Positions 8,413 through 17,500 of a stretch of 64,000 nt of DNA are shown piece by piece. The DNA lies in assembly GCF_900169065.1 (NCBI RefSeq), contig NZ_FXZB01000013.1, forward strand, positions 62,001 to 126,000, in the 5' to 3' direction. The notes under the pieces are model-generated. The model saw only the letters and a list, made by a program, of their open reading frames with translations, did not search any database and was not told the DNA's origin. The translations under genes and the position numbers were made by a program. The DNA comes from Brevibacterium aurantiacum (lineage in GTDB: Bacteria > Actinomycetota > Actinomycetes > Actinomycetales > Brevibacteriaceae). Position 1 is the first letter of the stretch, and each line of letters begins with the position of its first letter.

Positions 8413-9198
8413 GTGAAGCTTTTAGCAGATCGCCGCAGGCACCCAATGGCACTGGTTGTGCTGCTCTTGGTGGCACTGCTGCTGACTGGCGGAGCCTACG
8501 CACTCTTCACTCAGACTTCGAGCGCCCAGGCGGAGACCGCCAGCGCCTCGGACGTCGAGGAAGGCAAAAAGCTCTTCGCAGCGAACTGTGCAACATGCCA
8601 CGGTCTCAGCGGCGAGGGTTCGAAGGCCGGACCGGGTCTCATCGGCGTCGGCGCAGCTGCCGTCGACTTCCAGGTCGGAACCGGTCGTATGCCGCTGCAG
8701 GCCAATGGGCCGCAGGCACGTACCAAGGAACCTCAGTTCGATGAGGAGCAGACCGCTCAGCTCGCGGCCTACGTTGCTTCGCTGGGCCCCGGCCCTGCCG
8801 TTCCTGAGGAAGAGAACCTCGACGCATCCAAGGGTGACCCCGCAGCCGGCGGTGGCCTCTTCCGCACCAACTGCGCCATGTGCCACAACGTGGTCGGCGC
8901 CGGCGGTGCGCTCACCCGCGGCAAGTACGCTCCGAACCTGTCGGACGTCTCCGAGAAGCACCTTTACGAGGCAATGCAGACCGGTCCGCAGAACATGCCA
9001 ATCTTCAACGACGCAAACCTGACTCCTGATGACAAGCGCGACGTGATCGCCTATGTCAAAGAGGTCTCGGAAACCCCATCGCCCGGTGGCTTCAAGCTGG
9101 GATCGCTGGGACCCGTGGCAGAAGGACTCTTCATCTGGTTCTTCGGGCTCAGCGCGGTCATCGGACTGACAGTATGGCTGTCATCCAGGGCAAAGTGA
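8413..9198 (+). CDS. qcrC: Di-haem cytochrome c subunit of the bcc complex
   Basis: 261 aa. Two c-type haem sites CATCH (59-63) and CAMCH (154-158) are seen. An N-terminal hydrophobic segment (about 12-32) exports the protein, and a C-terminal helix (about 236-258) anchors it outside the membrane. In actinobacteria this protein replaces soluble cytochrome c, passing electrons from the Rieske protein QcrA directly to CtaC. The start is GTG at 8413. It lies 57 bp after ctaE and 49 bp before qcrA. Confidence 0.95.
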   Translation: MKLLADRRRHPMALVVLLLVALLLTGGAYALFTQTSSAQAETASASDVEEGKKLFAANCATCHGLSGEGSKAGPGLIGVGAAAVDFQVGTGRMPLQANGPQARTKEPQFDEEQTAQLAAYVASLGPGPAVPEEENLDASKGDPAAGGGLFRTNCAMCHNVVGAGGALTRGKYAPNLSDVSEKHLYEAMQTGPQNMPIFNDANLTPDDKRDVIAYVKEVSETPSPGGFKLGSLGPVAEGLFIWFFGLSAVIGLTVWLSSRAK

Positions 9199-9247
9199 GT
9201 CAGTCAATGTCGTTCAGTAACCACCACGAGAAAAGACGGGGAATTCA

Positions 9248-10291
9248 ATGACCTCGAAAGACCACTTCGGCGGCGGCAGCCAGCTCGAGGAGTTGAATGG
9301 GTTCACGAACCCGGGGCTGCCGGAACATAAGCCGCGAGTCGCTGATCGCGATCCGAAGGCCGCGAAGGTAGCTGAGCGCCAGGTGGCGGCTTGGTTCGTC
9401 CTGTCGATGGTCGGAACCATCTGGTTCATTGTCGCTTATTTCCTGTTCACACCGGGTGAGACGATGCAGAGCATCCGTCTTCACAACACCTCCATCGGCC
9501 TTGGTGCGGCAGTAGCCATGTTCTCCATCGGCGCCGGTGCAGTGCTGTGGGCCAAGAACCTCATGAGCGATCACGAGGGAATCGATGAGCGTCACGACAT
9601 CGGCGGCAGCGAAGAGGATCAGGCAGTTGCCCTTGAGATTCTGCATCAGGCGAAGGAAGAGTCAGGCATCGCCCGTCGTCCGCTTCTGCGCAACACGCTG
9701 ATCGCGGCGCTGGCCATCGCTCCCCTGCCCGCAGTCCTCGTCTTCCGCGACCTTGGCCCACTGCCCGGAGACAAGATGTTCAACACCCTCTGGGGCAAGG
9801 GCATTCGCCTGATCCAGGATCCGGGCGGCATTCCATCGGTGGAATCGGAACGCCCCATCAAGGCAGACGACGTCACCATCGGTTCGGCTTACCACGTGTT
9901 GCCATCCGGCATCGGCGATGAAGAGAACGCCGAACACCCGTTGGAGGAGAAGGCAAAAGCCGCCGTTCTGCTCATGCGCATCGATCCCAAGGAACTCAGA
10001 GAAGATCCGGATCGCAAGGATTGGTCACACGACGGCATCGTCGCATATTCCAAGATCTGCACCCACGTCGGTTGCCCCGTCGCACTGTATGAGCACCAGA
10101 CACACCACCTGCTCTGCCCGTGCCACCAGTCGACCTTCGATGTGACCGAACACTGCAAGGTCATCTTCGGCCCGGCCAAGCGTCCACTGCCGCAGCTGCC
10201 CATCTCGGTCGACAGCGAAGGATATCTGGTCGCACAGTCGGACTTCCCTGAGCCCGTCGGACCTACGTTCTGGGAGATCAATCACCCATGA
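9248..10291 (+). CDS. qcrA: Rieske iron-sulfur subunit of the bcc complex
   Basis: 347 aa. Three membrane helices in the N-terminal half are followed by a Rieske domain with the 2Fe-2S ligands Cys271/His273 (CTHVGC) and Cys290/His293 (CPCH), plus disulfide cysteines 276 and 292. It takes electrons from menaquinol and passes them to QcrC. Three helices rather than one are the actinobacterial form. The stop overlaps the qcrB start by 4 bp (ATGA), so the two are translationally coupled. Confidence 0.95.
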   Translation: MTSKDHFGGGSQLEELNGFTNPGLPEHKPRVADRDPKAAKVAERQVAAWFVLSMVGTIWFIVAYFLFTPGETMQSIRLHNTSIGLGAAVAMFSIGAGAVLWAKNLMSDHEGIDERHDIGGSEEDQAVALEILHQAKEESGIARRPLLRNTLIAALAIAPLPAVLVFRDLGPLPGDKMFNTLWGKGIRLIQDPGGIPSVESERPIKADDVTIGSAYHVLPSGIGDEENAEHPLEEKAKAAVLLMRIDPKELREDPDRKDWSHDGIVAYSKICTHVGCPVALYEHQTHHLLCPCHQSTFDVTEHCKVIFGPAKRPLPQLPISVDSEGYLVAQSDFPEPVGPTFWEINHP

Positions 10292-11913
10292 GTACTACAC
10301 AACCCACAACAACCATCGGGAAGGCCGCGAACTTCGCCGAAACTCGAGTCGGGGCTTCAGTCCTCGTCCGCGAGTTCGGACGCAAGATCTTTCCTTCCCA
10401 CTGGTCGTTCATGCTCGGTGAGGTCGCTCTCTACAGCTTCGTCATCGTTATCCTCTCCGGAACGTTCCTGACCTTCTTCTTCACCCCTGCAATGGGTGAG
10501 ATGCACTATGAAGGTCCCTGGGCGCCGCTGCGTGGCGTCGAGATCTCAGAGGCGTACAACTCGACCCTGGCGATCTCATTCGAGATCCGCGGTGGCCTGT
10601 TCATCCGTCAGATGCACCACTGGGGTGCCCTGCTGTTCGTCGCTGCGCTGAGCATCCACATGCTGCGCGTGTTCTTCACCGGCGCGTTCCGTCGCCCTCG
10701 TGAGCTCAACTGGATCGTCGGTGTGCTCCTGGTCATCATGGGTATGGCGGCCGGCTTCACCGGTTACTCGCTGCCCGATGATCTGCTCTCAGGAAACGGT
10801 CTGCGAATCATCGACGGCATCGTGAAATCGCTGCCACTGGTCGGAACATATCTTTCGTTCTTCATCTTCGGCGGCGAGTTCCCAGGCACTGACATCGTGG
10901 CCAGGCTCTATTCGTTGCACATCATGATCGTTCCTGCGCTGCTGATCGCTCTGATCGGCATCCACCTGGTGTTCGTCGTCGTGCACAAGCACACGCAGTA
11001 CCCAGGTGCAGGCAACACAGAGAAGAACGTCGTCGGCGAGCCGGTTCTGCCGACATTCGCAGCCAAGGGTGGAGGATTCTTCTTCCTCATCTTCGGCCTG
11101 GTGGCACTCATCTCAGCCCTCTTCACGATCAACCCGATCTGGAATTACGGCCCGTACGACCCGTCGCCGGTGTCTGCAGGCACGCAGCCTGACTGGTACA
11201 TCGGTTGGGCAGACGGCTTCCTGCGCATCGTTCCCGGTTGGCTCGAGTTCTACATTGCCGGCTGGCCGATCTCACTGAATATCAACAGTGCGGTGGTTGT
11301 CATGGGCGGCGTCTTCGGTGCGATGTTCATCTATCCGTTCTTCGAGTCCTGGTTGCTCAAGGACAAGCGTGAACACCACATCCTCGATCGTCCTCGCAAC
11401 AACCCCACGCGTACTGCCATCGGTGTTGCAGGCATCATCTTCTATTGCAACATGTGGGCCGCTGCCTCGGGTGACATCATTGCGGTGTTCTTCCAGATGT
11501 CGCTCAACGACATGATCTACATCTTCCGCATAGTGTTCTTCGTCGGTCCGATCATCGGCTACATGATCACGAAGCGAATGTGCATCGGTCTGCAGCGCAA
11601 GGATCGTGAGATCGCGCTGCACGGTCGGGAGACAGCGAACATCATCCGTCTCCCCCATGGCGAGTTCCTTGAGCGTCACGAAGCGCTGCCACCACATAAA
11701 CTGTGGAAGCTGACAGCGTTCGAGTCGCCGTCGTACACGCCGGCAGAGCCGAATGCGGAAGGCAAGATCACCGGACTTGAGAAGTTCCGTGCGAAGCTCT
11801 CCAGGTTCTTCTTCGAAGACCGTGTCGCGCCAGTGACCAAGCAGGAGCTCGAAGCATCGCATCACGATCATGATTCGGTGGAGTCGAACACTCACAAGAA
11901 GATCGGCTACTGA
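10288..11913 (+). CDS. qcrB: Cytochrome b subunit of the bcc complex
   Basis: 541 aa. The cytochrome b fold includes haem-ligand histidines in QMHHWGALLFVAALSIHML and SLHIMIVPALLIALIGIHLV. The quinol-site motif reads PDWY (QPDWYIGWADG) instead of the classical PEWY. An extended C-terminal half carries subunit-IV-like helices and a charged cytoplasmic tail of about 100 residues. QcrB oxidises menaquinol; in mycobacteria it is the target of imidazopyridine inhibitors. It is the last gene of the operon, with a strong terminator 43 bp downstream. Confidence 0.95.
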   Translation: MSTTQPTTTIGKAANFAETRVGASVLVREFGRKIFPSHWSFMLGEVALYSFVIVILSGTFLTFFFTPAMGEMHYEGPWAPLRGVEISEAYNSTLAISFEIRGGLFIRQMHHWGALLFVAALSIHMLRVFFTGAFRRPRELNWIVGVLLVIMGMAAGFTGYSLPDDLLSGNGLRIIDGIVKSLPLVGTYLSFFIFGGEFPGTDIVARLYSLHIMIVPALLIALIGIHLVFVVVHKHTQYPGAGNTEKNVVGEPVLPTFAAKGGGFFFLIFGLVALISALFTINPIWNYGPYDPSPVSAGTQPDWYIGWADGFLRIVPGWLEFYIAGWPISLNINSAVVVMGGVFGAMFIYPFFESWLLKDKREHHILDRPRNNPTRTAIGVAGIIFYCNMWAAASGDIIAVFFQMSLNDMIYIFRIVFFVGPIIGYMITKRMCIGLQRKDREIALHGRETANIIRLPHGEFLERHEALPPHKLWKLTAFESPSYTPAEPNAEGKITGLEKFRAKLSRFFFEDRVAPVTKQELEASHHDHDSVESNTHKKIGY

Positions 11914-11956
11914 TCGACCTGGAGTTCAGCTCTCGCGAACTTGATAAGCCAGCGCT

Positions 11957-11999
11957 ATGACGGAAGGGCCCAACATCTATTGTTGGGCCCTTCCGTCAT
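11957..11999. terminator. Terminator of the ctaE-qcrCAB operon
   Basis: A perfect 19-bp stem (11957-11975 with 11981-11999) encloses the loop TCTAT and is followed by GTTGTTTC. Confidence 0.85.
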
Positions 12000-13177
12000 G
12001 TTGTTTCAGTGCACAGTTGACTGTTCGAGCTGATCGGACTGACCCCGTCGGCCTTGCGAGTGTCTGTCGAACCCCGGTCACGAATTTCCTGCCTTCGCCG
12101 TGGTGGTCAAGTATTGGTACCTGAGAGTGGTGCGATTCGCAGATCTCACTTCTCGATCTCAACCGTGCTGGTGTCATCCGCTCCTGCCAGGTGCGGTCTT
12201 CTATGGCTGTCAGCCCACACTCCCCTGGTTTGGATTGGAAGAATGAAATCGCGGCGGCGTGGAGTCGGGTCTGTTTCCGGGATTTGATGAATTGGGCAGG
12301 TACGACGGCGACGGCAACGAGGGTCACGGTCACGACGATGGCGGGTTCAATCCTCTGCCAATCGGCTGTCCCTGGGCGAATATGACCTGTCCGTGGGGTG
12401 ACCGTAGAGTGCTTATGCGCAACGTTGCCGCGTACTGACGAGTGCAGGCCAACGATTCCGCCGGCAGACCATCCATCACCGTCGCCAGACAGACGCTGAA
12501 GATCCTCTGGATCGCCGCGATGAGTTCGGCTGTTCCAAGATGCGCTGTCGATTGAGGTGAACAGCCACTGCCCCAACCAGCATGAGCGCGCCAGGTATCA
12601 GCCATGGTTTCTTACCGGGACCTTGAGGTCATGACGGTACGAAGTATCGCTGGGCGCGTGGGGACCTCCTCGCGAATGGCATTCCGCTTTTGCGCGTCCG
12701 AGGAACTCCCCCATCATATCTGAGCGACAAAGACAGTTTCAGGCGCTGGCAACTGATGAAAGCGAACAGGTGGACCCAACCGGGGACTCCCGGCAGTTGG
12801 CATAGCGGCCAGACCTGCTCCGAACAGACACACTCCAGGAGCTACAAGTGATCAAGGCGTTGAAGTTGGTCACAGGTCCAGCACGGACACTTCAGAGCCC
12901 TGCAAGCGCTCCTGATCGCCGAAGATGCAGCATGCTGGCAGGATCCGCCTGGTAACGCTCCGCTTCGCCGCTGAAGGGCACGCCGACTTGGCCTCGGTCC
13001 GCCGGAACTGTTCGATGGAAGCACACGTGAGCTCGGTCGACCATGTCCCGGCAGAGGGCGGGGGTCGAAGGCGGACGGCTAAGAGCAACGAGTCAGACCA
13101 CAAGGAGCTCACCGAGGCCGCGGAAGTATTCGGTGGCTCGACTTGAGCACAGGCTTGCCATGTCGTTCGTTGAATAG
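12000..13177. other. 1.2-kb coding-poor region between the two oxidase operons; possible decayed membrane-protein gene
   Basis: No intact gene is convincing here. Open frames on both strands have atypical composition and no recognised motif. On the minus strand two hydrophobic stretches in different frames, PWLIPGALMLVGAVAVHL (about 12605-12550) and IEPAIVVTVTLVAVAVVPAQF (about 12355-12290), could be parts of one frameshifted membrane protein, but an intervening stop and lack of a start make this speculative. I see no transposase, tRNA or terminal repeats. The region interrupts an otherwise conserved respiratory gene block, so it may be an insertion scar. Confidence 0.4.
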
Positions 13178-13215
13178 GTTGATGGCCCGGACTCAAACGA
13201 GTCCGGGCCATCAAC
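13178..13215. terminator. Terminator of the ctaC-ctaD-ctaF operon
   Basis: A perfect 17-bp GC-rich stem (13178-13194 with 13199-13215) encloses a 4-nt loop. It lies 34 bp past the ctaF stop on the minus strand. Confidence 0.85.
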
Positions 13216-13248
13216 GTGATTTTCAATCAGTGTTCGCTCAGCAGCGAA

Positions 13249-13650
13249 TCAGTGGGCGTGATCCCCACGATCGTGCTCGAACGACAGTCCGACGAGAGCG
13301 ACGAGGCCGAGCACAGCACCGAATGGGAAGATCCACCAACCCATAGCGATACCGTAGAAAGCCACTGCCGCAGCACCGGCGCAAACGATCGGCCACCAGC
13401 TCCAAGGGCTGAAGAAGCCGTAGTCGGCGTCGGCGTCTGAGATCTCAGCGTGCTCGTTGTCCGAGGGCTGACGACCGACACGACGATCGGTCAACCACAG
13501 GTACACACCGATCATCAGAGACATCGCACCGACGAGGAGCAGTGCCGGGAAACCGACGAGCTCAGTGAAGTCGGTGTAGAGGCCATAGGCAACTCCGACG
13601 GCCGCGAAGAAGATCGCGCACAACACGAAGACATAGATCGAGGATTTCAC
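13249..13650 (-). CDS. ctaF: Cytochrome c oxidase subunit IV (actinobacterial type)
   Basis: 133 aa with four predicted helices: two near the N-terminus (about 4-24 and 34-52), then a polar loop, then two in the C-terminal half ([21 protein letters not shown] and [13 protein letters not shown]). The [10 protein letters not shown] wording is characteristic of CtaF. It is an accessory membrane subunit of the aa3 oxidase. The start overlaps the ctaD stop by 4 bp. A histidine-rich tail (DRGDHAH) closes the protein. Confidence 0.92.
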   Translation of the reverse strand: MKSSIYVFVLCAIFFAAVGVAYGLYTDFTELVGFPALLLVGAMSLMIGVYLWLTDRRVGRQPSDNEHAEISDADADYGFFSPWSWWPIVCAGAAAVAFYGIAMGWWIFPFGAVLGLVALVGLSFEHDRGDHAH

Positions 13651-15344
13651 TTGACGTTACCTCCTGTGAGTTGCGGTTCAGCAGTGCCGTGTCCGGCGTA
13701 TTCGAGCAGCTCCGGATGGTTCACATCGAATGCCGGACGCTCCGAACGGATGCGTGGCAGCGAAGTGAAGTTGTGGCGTGGAGGTGGGCAGGAAGTTGCC
13801 CACTCCAGCGAACCGCCGTAGCCCCAAGGATCGTCGACGGTGACCTTCGGCGCATTGCGCGAGGTGATCCATACGTTCCAGAAGAACGGAACCATGGACA
13901 GGCCGAGGACCATTGCGCCGACCGTGGACACCTGGTTCATCCACGTGAAGCCATCCTGCGGCAGGTAGTCCGCGTAACGACGAGGCATTCCGTCGACGCC
14001 GAGCCAGTGCTGGACGAGGAAGGTGGCGTGGAAGCCGATGAACAGCATCCAGAAGTGGATGTGGCCGAGCTTCTCGTTGAGCATCTTGCCGGTCCACTTC
14101 GGCCACCAGAAGTAGAATCCGGCGAACATCGCGAACACGACGGTGCCGAAGATCACGTAGTGGAAGTGAGCAACGACGAAGTAGGAGTCCGACACCTGCT
14201 GGTCAAGCGCGGGACTGGCCAAAATGACGCCGGTGAGACCACCGAAGAGGAACGTGACGAGGAACCCGATGGACCAGACCATCGGAGTCTCGAAGGTGAT
14301 CGACCCTCGCCACATCGTGCCCACCCAGTTGAAGAACTTCACACCTGTCGGAATCGCGATGAGCATCGTCATGAAAGCGAAGAACGGCAGTGCCACGACG
14401 CCTGTGACATACATGTGGTGTGCCCACACGGTCACCGACAGGGCGGCAATCGAAATCGTCGCGAAGACCAGTTCCTTGTAGCCGAAGACAGGCTTGCGGC
14501 TGAAGACAGGGAAGATCTCGGTGACGATGCCGAAGAACGGCAACGCGATCACGTAGACCTCCGGGTGCCCGAAGAACCAGAATAAGTGCTGCCAGAGAAT
14601 CGGTCCCCCGTTGCCGGGGCTGAAGACATGGGATCCCAATACGCGGTCAGCTCCCAAGACAAGCAGAGCGGCGGCGAGAGGCTGGAAGGCCATGAGGACG
14701 AGGATGCCGGTGATCAGGGTGTTCCAGGTGAAGATCGGCATACGGAACATGGTCATACCCGGGGCACGCATCGTGATGATGGTGGTGATGAAGTTGACCG
14801 ATCCGAGGATCGTTCCGATTCCCTGCAGAGCCAAGCCGAGAACCCAGAGGTTTCCGCCGGCTCCCGGTGTGAACGTCGTATTGCTCAGAGGCGCGTACGC
14901 GGTCCATCCGAACGAGGCTGCACCCTGAGGGGTGAGGAAGCCGGAGACGGCGATCAGAGAGCCGAAGAGGTACATCCAGAATGCGAAGGCATTCAGACGA
15001 GGGAACGCCACGTCGGGTGCGCCGATCTGCAGCGGCATGATCACATTGGCGAAGCCGGAGAACAGCGGTGTCGCGAACATCAGCAGCATCAGCGTGCCGT
15101 GCATCGTGAACAGCTGGTTGTACTGCTCCTTGGTCTCAATGATCTGCATACCCGGATCGAAGAGCTCGAGGCGGATGATGAGCGCCATGACGCCGCCGAC
15201 GCAGAAGAAGAGGAACGACGCGATCAGGTACATGTACCCGATCGTCTTATGGTCGGTCGACGTGATCCAGTCGACGATGATCTTTCCCTTGCTCCGAGGA
15301 ACAACGGGGGCGTCAATGGCCGCCTGATTCATCGTTGCGGTCAT
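13647..15344 (-). CDS. ctaD: Cytochrome c oxidase subunit I
   Basis: 565 aa, twelve-helix haem-copper oxidase core. Active-site signatures are [12 protein letters not shown] (the CuB His and its cross-linked Tyr), [10 protein letters not shown] (CuB histidines) and [10 protein letters not shown] (haem a3 and haem a ligands). It reduces O2 to water and pumps protons. The last ~40 residues form a polar cytoplasmic tail. It overlaps both ctaC (upstream) and ctaF (downstream) by 4 bp, so the three genes are translationally coupled. Confidence 0.96.
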   Translation of the reverse strand: MTATMNQAAIDAPVVPRSKGKIIVDWITSTDHKTIGYMYLIASFLFFCVGGVMALIIRLELFDPGMQIIETKEQYNQLFTMHGTLMLLMFATPLFSGFANVIMPLQIGAPDVAFPRLNAFAFWMYLFGSLIAVSGFLTPQGAASFGWTAYAPLSNTTFTPGAGGNLWVLGLALQGIGTILGSVNFITTIITMRAPGMTMFRMPIFTWNTLITGILVLMAFQPLAAALLVLGADRVLGSHVFSPGNGGPILWQHLFWFFGHPEVYVIALPFFGIVTEIFPVFSRKPVFGYKELVFATISIAALSVTVWAHHMYVTGVVALPFFAFMTMLIAIPTGVKFFNWVGTMWRGSITFETPMVWSIGFLVTFLFGGLTGVILASPALDQQVSDSYFVVAHFHYVIFGTVVFAMFAGFYFWWPKWTGKMLNEKLGHIHFWMLFIGFHATFLVQHWLGVDGMPRRYADYLPQDGFTWMNQVSTVGAMVLGLSMVPFFWNVWITSRNAPKVTVDDPWGYGGSLEWATSCPPPRHNFTSLPRIRSERPAFDVNHPELLEYAGHGTAEPQLTGGNVK

Positions 15345-16213
15345 TTTTCAGCACCTTCTTTCGGGTACCAGTTGCGATCGTACTCAGGACCGAGCTGGCC
15401 CTTGTTGCCTTCGTCGGCGAGTGACTTGGTGTAGTCCTCAAACTCGGCCTTGGAGACGACCTTCACATTGAAGAGCATTTCCGAGTGGTATTCACCGCAC
15501 AACTCTGCGCACTTGCCCACGTACTCGCCTTCTTTCTCGGCGCGCAGATGCAGACTCTGGTCGTGACCAGGAATCATGTCGCGCTTCTCGAGGAAAGCGG
15601 GAACCCAGAACGAGTGGATGACGTCGCGTGAACGCAGCTTGATCTCGAGGTCGGTGTCGACCGGGAGGTAGAGGGTTGGTGCCTCCTCCCCCGGCTTCTC
15701 AGAGCCGTCGAGTGGGACCTGCGTACCCGCGAAGTACACGTCTTGATTGACGTAGTTGAAGTCCCATGCCCATTGTTTGGCAGCGACTTCGATGACCTGC
15801 TCACCTGGAGTGGTGTCGTCAGTTGTCTTCTCCATGACCTGAACGCTCTGGAAGAAGAATCCCAGGACCAGGATGACTGGAGTGACCGTGAACAGGATTT
15901 CGATCGGCATACTGTAGCGCAGCTGCACAGGCAGTCCGCGATCGTTCTTGCGGCGGCGGTAGGCGACCATCGACCACAGAATGAGTCCCCACACGATCAG
16001 CCCCACGATCAGCAGGGCGATCCATGCACCGTTCCACAGGGAGGTGTAGGCCTCGGTGTGGTTGGTGGCGCCCTTCGATTCGGCGGGGAAGAATCCTGTG
16101 GAGACCTGCTCTTTCGTGCAGCCGGACAGCAACGCCAGTACAGCGACGGCGCCCAGAGTGCCGAGCCGCTTCGCCCAGGACCTTCCCGGTCCTGCCTGAT
16201 TCGGAGAATCCAC
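15341..16213 (-). CDS. ctaC: Cytochrome c oxidase subunit II, lipoprotein
   Basis: 290 aa. A lipobox LLSGC puts the lipidated cysteine at residue 32. Two helices follow (about 62-84 and 104-124), then the external cupredoxin domain with CuA ligands His200, Cys235, Cys239, His243 and Met246 ([12 protein letters not shown]). It accepts electrons from QcrC and hands them to CtaD. The start is GTG at 16213. It is the first gene of ctaC-ctaD-ctaF, and its upstream region (16214-16321) holds two small palindromes. Confidence 0.94.
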   Translation of the reverse strand: MDSPNQAGPGRSWAKRLGTLGAVAVLALLSGCTKEQVSTGFFPAESKGATNHTEAYTSLWNGAWIALLIVGLIVWGLILWSMVAYRRRKNDRGLPVQLRYSMPIEILFTVTPVILVLGFFFQSVQVMEKTTDDTTPGEQVIEVAAKQWAWDFNYVNQDVYFAGTQVPLDGSEKPGEEAPTLYLPVDTDLEIKLRSRDVIHSFWVPAFLEKRDMIPGHDQSLHLRAEKEGEYVGKCAELCGEYHSEMLFNVKVVSKAEFEDYTKSLADEGNKGQLGPEYDRNWYPKEGAEK

Positions 16214-16285
16214 GTGCAGCCTTTCACAACCTTATTCGCCTCGGGGTGCCCCAAAGACGAATTCTTACTATGTCAGTTACCAGAG

Positions 16286-16328
16286 TACCGCTACAAGCGG
16301 TAGAAATTCACATGCAAATGATCATTTG
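16286..16328. promoter_or_regulatory. Paired palindromes upstream of ctaC, one overlapping the aat stop codon
   Basis: A 7-bp arm inverted repeat (TACCGCT-ACA-AGCGGTA, 16286-16302) is followed 12 bp later by a perfect 14-bp palindrome CAAATGATCATTTG (16315-16328) that covers the aat stop codon at 16322-16324. They could be operators of the ctaCDF promoter or hairpins. I do not recognise the cognate regulator. Confidence 0.3.
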
Positions 16329-17026
16329 TTGAGAATAACCTGACAACGATCCCCGCGGAGAGCGGAATCTAGCCGAGTGGAGTACTCGAGACCGCTGATC
16401 TCCGACACGCCGAGACTGGCCAGGTGTGAGGTCTGCCACTGTGTATCGATGAGCCATCTGTGGTGGTCATCGTCATTATCAATCGAGGTGGGAGCGCTCG
16501 AGACAGCGTTCTTCGCCCCGGGCTCCGAGGGATGATTGTCAAGGGTTTCGTCGAAGAGAGAGACCAGGTGGACGAGTGCGGCTTTGGAAGCATCGCGCCG
16601 TGTATGGAACATCGATTCTCCGGCGAAGAACGACCCCATGGCGACGCCGTAGAGACCCCCGACGAGGATGCCTTCGGATCTGATCTCCACCGAATGGGCC
16701 CACCCGTCTTTGTGGAGACCCAGGTAGAGGCTGATGATGTCTTCGGTGATCCAACTGCCGGGCCTGCTGGGGTCAGCACAAGCCCGGATGACGTGTTCGA
16801 AGCCTGTGTTGACGCTGCATTCGAAATGGCGCATCGATTTGCGCAGGCTCTTGCTGACTTTGAGATCTCCGGGGAGGAGGACCCCGCGACGCCGCGGACC
16901 CCACCAGCCCATGCGACCGGTGCCGCCACTGCCGATTCCCATCGGGAACAGTCCGGCCCGATACGAAGAGAGGACCTGGGCCTGCGTTGCCGTGTATGAC
17001 ACGGCGCGCAGATCTTCCAGGTCCAT
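16322..17026 (-). CDS. aat: Leucyl/phenylalanyl-tRNA-protein transferase
   Basis: 234 aa. Aat adds Leu or Phe from aminoacyl-tRNA to N-terminal Arg/Lys of proteins, marking them for ClpS-ClpAP/ClpC degradation. Family blocks seen are SYRAGLFPMG, MGWWGP..RGVLLPGDLKVSKSLRKS, SWITEDIISLYLGLHKDGWAHSVE (split here for length), LVGGLYGVAMGSFFAGESMF and RDASKAALVHL. The start is ATG at 17026. It lies 36 bp downstream of erpA on the same strand. Confidence 0.88.
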   Translation of the reverse strand: MDLEDLRAVSYTATQAQVLSSYRAGLFPMGIGSGGTGRMGWWGPRRRGVLLPGDLKVSKSLRKSMRHFECSVNTGFEHVIRACADPSRPGSWITEDIISLYLGLHKDGWAHSVEIRSEGILVGGLYGVAMGSFFAGESMFHTRRDASKAALVHLVSLFDETLDNHPSEPGAKNAVSSAPTSIDNDDDHHRWLIDTQWQTSHLASLGVSEISGLEYSTRLDSALRGDRCQVILNK

Positions 17027-17062
17027 CTCAGTGACTTTCAGGTCTGTTTCAGCGGTTCGGCA

Positions 17063-17416
17063 TCAGTGGAACGAGTCACCGCATGCGCAGGATCCCCCGG
17101 CATTCGGATTGTCGATCGTGAATCCCTGCTTCTCAATGGTGTCGGCGAAATCGATGGTCGAACCGCCGAGGTAGGGCACGCTCATCCGATCAACGATGAC
17201 CTCGACGCCGTCGAAGTCACGGACAGCGTCACCGTCGAGCTGGCGCTCGTCGAAGTAGAGCTGGTAGATCAGGCCGGAGCAGCCGCCGGGCTGAACGGCC
17301 ACACGCAGACGAAGGTCATCGCGACCTTCCTGCTGCAACAGGCTGCGCACCTTCTCGGCTGCCGTGCTCGACAGTTCGACCTCGTGCGTGGCCATCGCTT
17401 CGTTCGTCACAGTCAT
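17063..17416 (-). CDS. erpA: Iron-sulfur cluster insertion protein, A-type carrier
   Basis: 117 aa. The three cluster-binding cysteines of A-type carriers are present: Cys46 (QPGGCSGLIYQLYFDE), Cys110 and Cys112 (GGSCACGDSFH). The protein receives Fe-S clusters from the SUF machinery and inserts them into targets. In actinobacteria its gene usually sits near the cytochrome bcc-aa3 genes, which contain a Rieske protein. The start is ATG at 17416; residue 8 is a second Met that could also serve. Confidence 0.92.
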   Translation of the reverse strand: MTVTNEAMATHEVELSSTAAEKVRSLLQQEGRDDLRLRVAVQPGGCSGLIYQLYFDERQLDGDAVRDFDGVEVIVDRMSVPYLGGSTIDFADTIEKQGFTIDNPNAGGSCACGDSFH

Positions 17417-17500
17417 GGTTACTCCTTATTTCGATCCTGCCTGTCTCCAGGCTACACCGCGGACAACGTAATAGTCAGCGAACCTATTCCCCAACAACCC

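Noticed and set aside
12054..13226. Several 60-200-codon frames between qcrB and ctaF as genes
   Set aside because: They overlap on both strands, lack ribosome sites and motifs, and have composition unlike neighbouring genes.
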